From: Phycomyces nitens
Taxonomy: Eukaryota; Mucoromycota; Mucoromycetes; Mucorales; Phycomycetaceae
DNA length: 64,000 nucleotides
Assembly: GCA_022702545.1 (NCBI GenBank)
Contig: JAHRBC010000006.1
Location: 2,232,001 to 2,296,000 of the forward strand
Direction of reading: 5' to 3'
This document shows positions 55,323 to 64,000 of this stretch, piece by piece (positions within the stretch are counted from its first letter, which is position 1; the number at the start of each line of letters is the position of its first letter). The notes under the pieces were generated by a model. The model had not been told where the DNA came from and made no database searches. It was given only the letters and a program-made list of their open reading frames with translations. The position numbers were made by a program, and so were the translations under genes.

Positions 55323-57408
55323 AGTGTTTGTCTTTAGTGCCATATAGTCAGCTGGCAACACCATTTTCTCCACCATCTTCTGCATGGCAACGAGTTTCCT
55401 ACTGTCAATTAGACCATCTGCAACCCATCTCTCCATCATTCTCTTGGCAGTGCCTAAGAAAAGATTGTGCATTGGATTGATGATCGTGCAGCAGACAACA
55501 TCAAAGTACTGGAGACAATGCAGTTCGGACCAGCAAACATCACTGGCAACTTCAAGGCGCTGCCTCTCAGCTTGAGTGGCTGCATTTCTCCAGACCTCAG
55601 CATCCTTACGATTATCATCTCTAGTGCAAAGGAGCCACTTTGAAGAATCAAATCCACAATAATTAACAGAGCTCGTTCCAGCTAACCGAGAGAATTGATG
55701 ATTGCATTTATGACAGGCATTGGTACTGGTATGGGATGTGAATCCACATACTTTTCTTGCAGCGGGGATGTCACAAGCAACAACAAAGAGAGCAGCGTGG
55801 ATTCTCACACCAGATGGACATTGGTACGTCTTGACCTTGATACCAATATACAGATCTTCCAATTCATCAACAAGAGGTCTGAGATAGTTATTGATTTAAG
55901 ACATCTTTGCTTCTTTTTGCCCTGGCATTAATCCAATGAGGATGACATTCTCCTTTTTGGTGTTCTATATGGAGTTTACGGAGTTAGAAAGCCTAAGTAA
56001 AAGGCAAAATCTGTAACAATTTTTCACTGCTTAAAAGTGTAACAATTTTCACTGCTTAAAAGTGTAACATTTTTTACTGCTTAAAAGTGTAAAGGATTTG
56101 TCACGTGTTTCTATTTTAAATTATTTTTTTATATACTGTAATGTTTAAACCTGACATTGCAAGGAAGATTGTTTACTGCCAAGTAAATGGCACCACACAA
56201 ATATGAGACACCATCAAATGGCTGAAACCAGTCAATATTCAGTGTTAACATTAGAGAGCGGCTGTCATCAACAAAGAGGTTGTTATTGATATCTTTAACA
56301 CTGTTCCACATCGCACCATCATACACATCAAACATTGTCTTTTCCACTTTAGGACCACGATTCCAAGAGTTGATTTGGGTTTTAAAATTGGGCCGAGAAA
56401 AGAGAGTCTGCAGAGAGTGTTTGATTGACTGGTACACATACGACTTCTTTGGGATTGTGGACGAACTGGACTTGAACAAGCTATGGCCACACAAGGCGCT
56501 GTTTCCAAACTTGTCAAAGGTACAGAAAAGAGGTGCATCATTGTTCTCATAAATACTGTGGCATTCACCACATGCAACATATTTTTTGATTCCCTTTGTC
56601 AAGGTGTTCATTCCTGCCATGCTTTTGAGACCAGAGACACTTGATGGGACTCGGAAAGAATTGCCAAAAAAATCCAAGATCTTGTTTATGATTGCAATCA
56701 AGATAATTGCGCCTTCATTGACAACGTAAAAGGAAATGAACAGGGCAAGAGCCTTGACCACAAAGCCGTGAATGAAACTCAATTCTGAGTTGAATTCTGA
56801 AAAATATCAACACAAAACACCTCATTAATATACAATCTATATAGATGGGTGTATTAGCATCTCAGGTACTACACAAACCTTCATTATCAAGCATCTCATC
56901 TTTACTTTTGTTATCAGAGTCAGAGTCAGAGTCACCAAACAAGCTGCATTCATCTTCTGCACCAAAAATGGCATCAGATTCAGAAAGAGGTAGGTTTCTA
57001 ATGGGTTCTTGTACCCCCTCATGTCCTTCAATATCGTTTTCCAAGTCTGCCCAAGTGTAACAACATCGGTTTAATAAAAAAAAACAATAAAATTTTAAGA
57101 AATCCTTACCACCAGACTCAAAATCCATACCATCTACATTGTCTACAGCCTCAAAGTATTGCTCTTCTTCATCAACAATTTCCATTGCTATTTAAGTTGA
57201 AAACATATTTATTATTAATTAAATAATTTACAAATCCAAATATAAAATGTATCTTACATCTGCCACCAAAAAAACTGTTTTTGGCATCTTCTTTAAGCAT
57301 ATGACGCTTAAATGTTTGAACAGTGAGAAAATCAAATCCTCTCTCTTTGTTCTTGCAAATAGAACATATGCATTCTTTTGTTCTGGTAGATTTACGGATA
57401 GGAGCCAT
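55323..57408 (-). pseudogene. CACTG-C Tnp2-like transposase, truncated, with a small insertion
   Basis: ATG 57406-57408 opens a basic, Cys-rich exon (TRTKECICSICKNKERGFDF) followed by GT-AG introns and two acidic exons (EIVDEEEQYFEAVDN; GDSDSDSDNKSKDE). The large exon runs from about 56790: VACGECHSIYENN, NIDWFQPFDGVSYLCGAIYL with the first catalytic Asp, then a ~190-bp insertion (about 55962-56150) holding three 26-bp repeats. It resumes with ENVILIGLMPGQKEA, one stop near 55895 (MS-stop-INNYLRPLVDELE), the Cys segment CGFTSHTSTNACHKCNHQF and INPMHNLFLGTAKRMMERW, where Asn replaces the second catalytic Asp. It ends at 55323 where another element is inserted; the Glu domain is not in view. 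The element's own right end is probably at 57660. Confidence 0.8.
56028..56092. repeat. Three ~26-bp direct repeats inside the small insertion
   Basis: Units of about TTTTCACTGCTTAAAAGTGTAA follow each other three times within the segment that splits the CACTG-C gene. Each unit contains the small palindrome CACTGCTTAAAAGTG. Confidence 0.8.
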
Positions 57409-57660
57409 TGTTTAATAAATAATTTAAAATGTTTTGGTTTAACAGTAAAGAAGATATATTCAGGTATAGTTTATTTGATATGATTTGAGTTTAATATTTA
57501 TTTTTCATGCTACACTATTCTCTACAACCAATAAAATCTATCAAAAATATGATTTTTTCTCTTAACTCACAAAAAAGGGCCTGAGCTAGAAAATTGACCT
57601 TTATATACCGTATCTTCTGTATCAACTACACATATGGGAATCGGGGGTATTTTTGCAGTG
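57409..57660. mobile_element. Right terminal region of the CACTG-C element
   Basis: The 252 bp upstream of the CACTG-C start codon end ...GGGTATTTTTGCAGTG at 57660, matching the CACTG-type terminus seen on the same side of A0 (CACTGCAAAAAT read inward). The distance from start codon to terminus is close to that of A0 (232 bp) and CACTG-B (242 bp). No duplication partner is visible because the left side is missing. Confidence 0.6.
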
Positions 57661-58395
57661 GTTTGTGGGAACCATGGAGAGAAAAGGTGCATGCAGAGAA
57701 AAATAAGATATGGTCTGTGGTGGGCACAATGGACAACAAAAGTAATCAGAATCGATGTACCCATCAAAGTGTTGAGTGAGGGCTGTGGACATTGCAGCGG
57801 AAATAGAGTCAGAGACAAGAAAAAAACTTTTTCAGAGCAAGACAGGGCAGGACAATAAATAAAGGAAAAAGGACCAGGCCTCAGCAAAAAATTGCACCTA
57901 AGGATGAAACGGATGAAGGAGTTGCAAGAAGAGGTTGGGGTTTTCACAGTATATAGGTGTTGCCAAGTAGATCGAAATGTTCTTAAGAGCCAAGGCCAAA
58001 TTACTTAATAATTAAAAAATGTTTTTGACAATGTTGACAATGTTGAGATGAGCTGAGATGCTGGAATAGCGAGATTGTCGGACAGATGTCAAAAAAAAAT
58101 ATGTTGTTGATATGGCAGGAGAATGCTTCTTGCACCAAAAGATGTGTCTTGAAGAGGTTGTTCTTTTGTATTAAGTGCAAAAAGTATGTTTTTTTGTGAT
58201 ATTATGAGTAATAGGCAAAACTATTTCCGCATCGGGGAATCGAACCAATAATACTTTTATTTTATGCGAAGAGTGTCAATAAGAGGCAAGAGAAAGTAGT
58301 ATAAAAACCTAAACTTGAAAAAGATGAAGGAAAAGACATAAAGTCTTAACAGGAAGTATAGCCTATGACTGACTGCCCTAACACTGAGAGGTTGA
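57661..58395. other. Unassigned spacer between CACTG-C and CACTG-B
   Basis: No gene recognised. A 126-codon minus frame (57567-57947) has no known motif and crosses the probable element boundary, so I do not call it. A tRNA 3'-half-like motif lies at 58224-58250. Confidence 0.4.
58224..58250 (-). other. tRNA 3'-half-like fragment
   Basis: The minus strand reads TTGGTTCGATTCCCCGATGC, resembling a tRNA T-arm plus acceptor 3' strand. A matching 5' acceptor strand is only approximate (TTCGCAT about 40 nt upstream on minus) and there is no room for D and anticodon arms, so this is at most a degenerate tRNA-derived piece. Confidence 0.25.
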
Positions 58396-59141
58396 CACTG
58401 CAAAAGAGGGGCTGTTTGTAGTACCAGAAATCCGGCATTATGGTACTGAAAAGGGGTGGGTTTCACCTAGTTTAAATATTTTTTCAACTAGGAGGCATGC
58501 TAGCTTCACAGGTACCTCCGTGTCGTGGTTTGCAGTAGTAGAAACATGTAAAAATGTGCTGCAGGGGAGGTCTGTTAGCACTTTCGGTATATAGATCTGA
58601 TTTGGAACAATGAAAAAAAGTATTTAAAAGAACGGTTCTATTTTGGTTGTCTCAACGTGGTCGTTGAAATGTTCAGATATGTCACATATCTTTATGCTGC
58701 GAGTTGTGGAAACTCGATGTATCTACTAGTGGTTACTACCCAAGACCAATCAAATCAAACACTTGAAAGCCTCTTTATTCTTCTTCACCAGTAATATATC
58801 ACCCATTATTTGATTTCCCATTTATATTGGATTGGTAATGGTTTACACTTTTATTTTTATTGGAAAGAATAGAATGTTTCTAGGTTTAGGGTCTATTATT
58901 ACGCCTATTCCTATGCCTAGCCGTTTCTACCCGGTTGCTTGCTGCTATTTGGATGGAATATTTTTCTACATAAAAAATACCTGCAAAAATATGAATATCC
59001 AGCAATTTTTTGGGCTGCAGGAGTGTTCTGTAAAAGATAAAGAAGTGTTAATGATGTGGGGTACAAAGAGAAAATTTTTGTGTGTCAAAAGATACTTACA
59101 TTGCAAGAGATGGGCAAGAGTGCGCAAAGGGGACTTGAATT

Positions 59142-59652
59142 TTAAGGCTGGATGGGCTGTGTGGCAGGTTTTACTATAAAAAAGGGAATAAAAATTAATA
59201 TGGGTAAACAGAGTGATGATATATTTAATTTACATACCAGGAGCCAAATGGGTTATCAAAGTAGGGGGTATGGTGTGTAAAGGAAGCCCAAGTGAGTCTA
59301 TAAAGCACATAATAATAATAATTAATAAATAATCTGAATAATATTTTGGATAAGCAAAAAGAGATTTATAAAGAATATTACCTTTATGATTACAATTGCA
59401 AATGATGGAGGAGGCCGATGGCATGAATAGAAAGGGCAGTCTATAATGGAATAGAGTCAGAGAGGGAACAAGTATGATTGAAAGAAAAAATTTTACCTGG
59501 TGCCGATGGCATCCCTATATAAGTTATTTGGCCAATCTAAAAGAGAAAGTGAAAATAATTTTTATCAAGATGATGGTACCAGTGAATGCGGCCAGTGAGT
59601 ATTTGTCTAGATGGCCATTGTGGAAAGGATGAGTTGCAATGGGAGCGCACAT
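59142..59652 (-). CDS. candidate five-exon small gene of CACTG-B, 87 aa
   Basis: Not recognised. Exons on minus: 59652-59580, 59536-59497, 59440-59382, 59297-59238 and 59173-59142. The four introns (43, 56, 84 and 64 nt) all run GT to AG with donors GTACCA, GTAAAA, GTAATA and GTATGT, and the phases (1, 2, 1, 1) join without a stop until TAA 59142-59144. The product starts MCAPIATHPFHNGHLD, has a hydrophobic patch (LPFLFMPSASSIICNCNH) with a CNCNH motif, and a Pro/Thr-rich end. The ATG follows directly after an acceptor (TTTCATAG), so a noncoding first exon near 59710 with donor GTAAGA is likely. It is divergent from the companion gene. Five exons keeping frame argue for a real gene, but no homologue is known to me. 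Confidence 0.5.
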
Positions 59653-59953
59653 CTATGAAAAAGAGGTTAATTTGTGTGTATAAAGAGGTATAAAAAATGT
59701 CTTACCAGAGAAAGGCGCCAATATCAAAAAAGCAAGGAAAAGGAAAAATAAAGGGAACCAAAAAAAAAAGGAGAGAGTCTGAAATTTTTTTTCACCTTTG
59801 AAGCATGCTGCAGAAAGCATGATAGATTGAGCCCAAAAACAATATCAAGGCCGATTTGCATCTCAGTGCTTCAAGACAATAGAGGAACATCTTTATAGTC
59901 ATTCAAAATGCCTATATATAATGGCCTTTTTGATATTCAACCTCTCTTACCTT

Positions 59954-59980
59954 TACACACACACACACACACACACACAC
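59954..59980. repeat. (CA)n microsatellite upstream of the CACTG-B companion gene
   Basis: About 13-14 uninterrupted AC dinucleotides, roughly 110 bp before the start codon at 60093. A0, A1 and A2 have no such run at the corresponding place. Confidence 0.9.
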
Positions 59981-60092
59981 TTACTCACCCACCCAACAAA
60001 ACAGTTTTTGTATGTATATTATATTTATTTTTATTTCAATTGAACAAAAACTAATAAGTATAATCGAAATATACTTTACCATATTCTAGAAA

Positions 60093-61281
60093 ATGGTTAA
60101 CCAAAGAAGATCGATTGCTCCTCGTCCCACTCCTGCTCCTGCTCTCACTCCTGCCAACATGGAGCAAATTGTCGAGATGCTCTCTGGAATTCAAGACAAC
60201 ATGACCAGAGTGGAAGATAAGGTCACCAATGTAGAAGGCGAGTTGGTGACCTCCAACACCAAACTGGTAACGATGGATGCCAGACTTGGTGTCATCATTG
60301 CTGGAACCCGTGAAGCCATTAAAGCCATTGACAATTTTGGAGAAGAGGTTCCTGCCACTGCCACCAGTAAACCCAGCAATGTTGCAGTTGTGGAGGCCAT
60401 TGGTTTGGCCGGACCCAGCCATAAAACATCAGTGGAGGTCAATGTAAGCATTATACCTTATACTATATTATCAATTCATTAACTTGTTTACTATATCAGA
60501 GAAAGATCCGTGAGTTCTTGTGGGAGCCAAATTTCCATGCAAATACTCCAGCAGAGATCTTGGCCAACACTAACAAGCCCAGGTGGAACACGGATGTTCA
60601 CTTTAATGTGACTCCAAACAAGGAGTTAGTGAACAGGCTTCTTGTCGTCCTGGAGCGCAAGTTTGCTGGTGATGGGATGAGAACCAAGGATCTTCGTGAT
60701 AAGCTCCACAAAAACTTCATCAACAGATGCAAACAGGAGAAGATCTCTGCTGCTGCAAAAGATATCACGAACACACGTTCACGGAGAGCCAGACGTGCTG
60801 GTGAAGTAAGTTATCCTTGATATATTAAAAATCTATTCCAAAAAATAATAACAAGGTTATTATTAGAACCACAAGCGCCGAACAAAGGCATACGGCAGCA
60901 ACATGGTTGCCATCAACCAAGAGATGGGCCGGGATTGTGCCAATGCACTCCCCAAGGAAGCAATGTCCGGAGGAGAATCAGATGATGAAGTCTCCGAAAC
61001 TGGAAGAAGACATGTGATTCGGACCGTCCGCCCAAGTTGGAGAAGCGATGAAGTGAGTTGTTGAGCTGATTATAAATAATATTTTGGATGACTTTAGATT
61101 ACTAATGTACAATTGATAGTACAACCGATTTATCCAAGTCATTGATAGATTCGTTGGTCTCCAACTTGGAGCAAACTCTCACCAGTTGCTGTCAAGGGTT
61201 TATGGCAGAACTGTGGACGTGGCAGTCCCGACCAATTTAAATCCCAGTCTTGCTCAGTGGGCTCTTAGACATGGGCTTTAA
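60093..61281 (+). CDS. CACTG-B companion protein, 334 aa, four exons
   Basis: Exons 60093-60443, 60500-60805, 60867-61052 and 61120-61281 join in phase 0 through GT-AG introns and end at TAA. Exon 1 has a basic, Pro/Ala-rich start (RRSIAPRPTPAPALTPAN) then a heptad-rich coiled-coil stretch (MEQIVEMLSGIQDNMTRVED). Exon 2 contains EFLWEPNFHANTP and ends in a basic run (RSRRARRAGE). Exon 3 starts with KRRTKAY, has an acidic GGESDDEVSE part and ends RPSWRSDE. Exon count, phases, exon-2 length (306 nt) and the RPSWRSDE end equal those of the CACTG-A protein, while most residues differ. The stops of this gene and of the transposase are about 125 bp apart, convergent. Probably a transposition accessory or DNA-binding factor; no family recognised. 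Confidence 0.75.
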
Positions 61282-61405
61282 TAAAATAATTTTTTTTATC
61301 TCTCCATCTATTTTTTTGACACACGTTACGTTTTGACGACATTTATAAAGGCAATGCTATTTCTGTTTGTTCTTTATAAAAGAGAAAAGATATTTATTTT
61401 TTTTA

Positions 61406-63930
61406 TTACACGCAAAGTTTCTTTGGCAAAGGAATGACCAGCATCCTCTTTATACCATTTCGGCTTGTGTGTGTGGCAGTCGCAACTTCCAAAAGAAGGC
61501 AATGCACTGGCAAGATGCACTCATTGGTAGCAGGAGAGAAACTGGGCAAACAGATGTCAACACCTTCATCTTCGCGTGATCGTTCATAACAGACACCATT
61601 CCATCGCACAAAGGCAAAGACATGCTGGCTTTGATAGCCACGACGATTTAAACGGACAGAGGCAGAGAGAGGCAGCGTAAACTGATGAACAAAAATATAC
61701 TGTATCTGCCCAGTATAGGAGGTCTGGTTCTCACCAGTGCTGCTACCAAACAAAGCTTGTACACGAGATCCACCATTTCCAGAGCTATTGTGTCCACGAT
61801 AAACTTGGCCGAGGAGATTTATCGATTTCAGCTTCACGATCTGATTGTCAACAAACAACGAAGAAGAAGTGGCATGTTGATAATGCTGGAGGGTGTCAAT
61901 GTCATACGTATCCACATAGTAAGCCAACAATTGAGGATAGTCAATATCACTCATTTTTGTGGCAGACTTTTGAAGCAGAGGAAACGCAGAGGGGGGAAGA
62001 GGCTCATTACCCTTGATTGGGAATTCAGAATTCTCTGAAGCTTTGATGAAATCCAGCAATCTGAACAGGCGGCGTGTTGGTGTTGGTGTTGGTGTGGGTG
62101 TGGGGGTAGGGATAGAGGCAGAGGTGGAGGCAGAGAGGAGGTTTGAAAAGAGAGGAGTGAAGATGTCTTGGCTTGGAGATTGTAGAACAGCATTGACATA
62201 ATCATTCTTGAATACGTCCTGGACAAATTTCTGCATGTAGGTTGCCTCAAACCCATTCTTTCCATTCGTGCTCACGTTCTTTAGCAATATGTTGTACCTC
62301 TCAAACCCAAAGAGCCAATAGCCTTACACCGGTCCAAAATCATTGATGGTCTTATGAAGATGGAGGTGCAGGTGCATGTTGCAGGTGAGAAGACTTGGAG
62401 GGTAAAGGCGCTCGCACTCTTGGCAGAATTGCTGAAGGTGGTGATGGGCATTGTCAACATCCTGGAAGGACACAGATGGCTTGACAATCAGGTGGCAGGC
62501 ATCCACAAAGTTCATCCAACTGTTGAACTTTTGACGCAGGAGAACGGGCTTCAACGCAACAGGCGAATATACCAGCACCCAAGATTTCCACTTGTCTGCT
62601 TTCATGAATGGAAATCCCCTGGCAATCTTTGTCTTTAGTGAACTGTAATCACTTGGCAGCTCCATGGTGTCTGCTATCTCCTGCATCACAAGAAGATCGT
62701 CATTGGACAAATCACCACCAGAGATCCAGTTTTCAACCATTCTCTTGGCGGTTCCCAGGAAGAGGTTGTGCATGGGGTCCACCACAGTTGCGCGGACAAG
62801 ATCAAGATACTGGAGGCAGTGAAGCTCTGACCATCGTATACCATTCTCAACTTCAAGTCCATGCCTTTCGGAAATTGTCTGGGCATCTTTCCAAAGTGTT
62901 GCATGGTGTCTGTTGTCAACTGATGTCCAAAGAGACCATTGTGAATAGTCAAATCCACGGAAATCCACCTGGTTTGACCCCTCCAAACGAGAGAACTGAC
63001 GATTGCACTTGTAGCATGCATTGGTGCTGTTGTGTGCCGTAAACCCACTCGTCTTCCTTGCAGCTGGGATATCGCACGCCACCATCAACAATGCACCACG
63101 GACATTGACACCAGATGGGCACTCAAAGGTTGGGATCCTTATTCCAACAAACAACTGCTCCAGTTCATCGACCAATGGCTTGAGATAACTGTTGATCTCA
63201 TCTGTCTTTGGCTCCTTGGGTCCAGGCATCAGACCGACGAGAATAGTATTTTCAGCCTTGAACCTTTCCTCCCTAGGCAAATTATTGATTACAAGATAGA
63301 TGGCACCACAAGAATAGCTGATTCCATCAAAGGGCTGGAACCAGTCAATGTTCAGTGTCAGCATCAAAGAACGTGGATCTGCAACGAACGAAACACCACC
63401 CATGTCCTGGAGACCCTTCCACATTGCACCATCGTAGATATCGCACATGGTGTCTACAACTTTTAGCTCCTGGTTCCAGTGACGAATCTTGGTCTCAAAA
63501 TCCAGGCGGAGGAAAAGGACTCTCAACGCCTGCTTGACGGACTGATAGACGTACGATCTCTTGGCAACCAAAGCACCAGATGACGATTGCTTCATCAATT
63601 GACAATCACATACAGATTGGGAACCGAGCTTAGCAGAATTGCACCGAAGTGGAGCAGACCCAGCTTCCTCATACACCGTGTGGCAATCCTGGCACACAAC
63701 GAATCTCTTTACACCCTTGGTCAAGGCAGTGAAACCCGTCATGCTTTGGAGACCAGAAAGGCTTGAGGGCAATTGGAAGTCCTGTCCGTAAATCGTCAAG
63801 AGTTTGTTGATGAACTCAATCAAGACAACAGCACCCTTATTGACCACATAACGGGATGCAAACAGAACAACGAAAATGGCAATTACTCTGTGCACTGGGT
63901 TTTCGGGCATACCAGGAGTAGCAAAAGGGT
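61406..63930 (-). pseudogene. CACTG-B Tnp2-like transposase, large exon, one nonsense codon; 5' exons outside window
   Basis: The acceptor at 63931-63932 opens the exon with PFATPGMPENPVHRVIAIF. It contains the CQDCH pair, NIDWFQPFDGISYSCGAIYL (first Asp), CGxT-type Cys segment SGFTAHNSTNACYKCNRQF, VDPMHNLFLGTAKRM (second Asp) and FMKADKWKSW. The conserved GPxYGYWLFGFERYN block has TAA (62324-62326) where Tyr is expected; the Glu of FERYN and the C-terminal region follow in the same frame to 61406. A Thr-Pro repeat (coded by GGTGTT/GGTGTG repeats at 62071-62110) is specific to this family. The C-terminus has HVFAFVRWNG and LVIPLPKKLCV. One nonsense codon is the only lesion seen, so it may be a young pseudogene or a sequencing or assembly error. 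Confidence 0.85.
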
Positions 63931-64000
63931 CTATTATTTAAAAAGGAAAATTATTAACACTCAATTTTTGCTTGCTTTTGTATTATAGCTATTCAATACT

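Larger units (their letters stand above)
58396..64000. mobile_element. CACTG-B element, left 5.6 kb, continues beyond window
   Basis: The probable left end is CACTGCAAAAGAGGGGCTG at 58396. Inside, in the same order as CACTG-A: a small spliced minus-strand gene (59142-59652), the companion gene (60093-61281, plus) and the Tnp2-like transposase (61406 to beyond 63930, minus). The distance from terminus to companion start is 1.70 kb, against 1.51 kb in A0. The terminus call rests on this similarity and a short motif; the right end is outside the window. Confidence 0.6.

Noticed and set aside
57567..57947. 126-codon minus frame near the CACTG-C end
   Set aside because: It crosses the probable element terminus at 57660, has no recognised motif and no splice or homology support.

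Overview
This window is almost entirely nested transposable elements. I see no convincing single-copy host gene. The DNA is AT-rich, its genes have short GT-AG introns (about 43-85 nt), and it mixes Tnp2/CACTA-type, PIF/Harbinger, Merlin, Tc1/mariner, Helitron and DIRS elements. That combination fits a transposon-rich region of an early-diverging (Mucoromycota-like) fungus; this placement is inference. Names such as CACTG-A, CACTG-B, CACTG-C and CACTAC E0-E5 are labels I use here, not database names.

Layout. 1-7254: a Merlin/IS1595-like transposase gene (minus) split by a complete 6.1-kb element, CACTG-A copy A0 (552-6671), with an ACC target duplication. A0 encodes an apparently intact four-exon Tnp2-like transposase, a convergent four-exon companion gene, and perhaps a small spliced gene in its left arm. 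7476-10262: a complete PIF/Harbinger-like element with an intact transposase and a coiled-coil partner gene holding one stop. 10630-12237: a truncated CACTG-B element. 12238-16472: two partial CACTAC elements (E3, E4), E3 carrying a dead Tc1/mariner. 17713-47793: one old CACTAC relic (E0) cut by three insertions: a Helitron (18061-27510, itself cut by E1 at 20129-23584), CACTG-A copy A1 (28078-34198), and a DIRS retrotransposon (34261-47698, itself cut by E2 at 34470-37645 and by CACTG-A copy A2 at 38959-45077). 48131-50640: a ~187-bp satellite split by a decayed PIF element. 51546-54901: CACTAC E5. 55323-57660: a truncated CACTG-C transposase gene. 58396-64000: the left 5.6 kb of a CACTG-B element that runs off the window.

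How the parts relate. CACTG-A and CACTG-B are diverged but share one plan: terminus, small spliced minus-strand gene, divergent plus-strand companion gene (about 335 codons, four exons, second exon exactly 306 nt in both, an RPSWRSDE motif closing exon 3), then a convergent Tnp2-like transposase. A1 and A2 share a stop and a frameshift, so they were probably mobilised in trans by a copy like A0. The Helitron and DIRS proteins are disabled almost wholly by changes expected from CpG transitions: CGA-to-TGA stops and catalytic Asp/Glu-to-Asn/Lys codons. The most promising undescribed material is the conserved companion protein and the small spliced gene in the CACTG elements.
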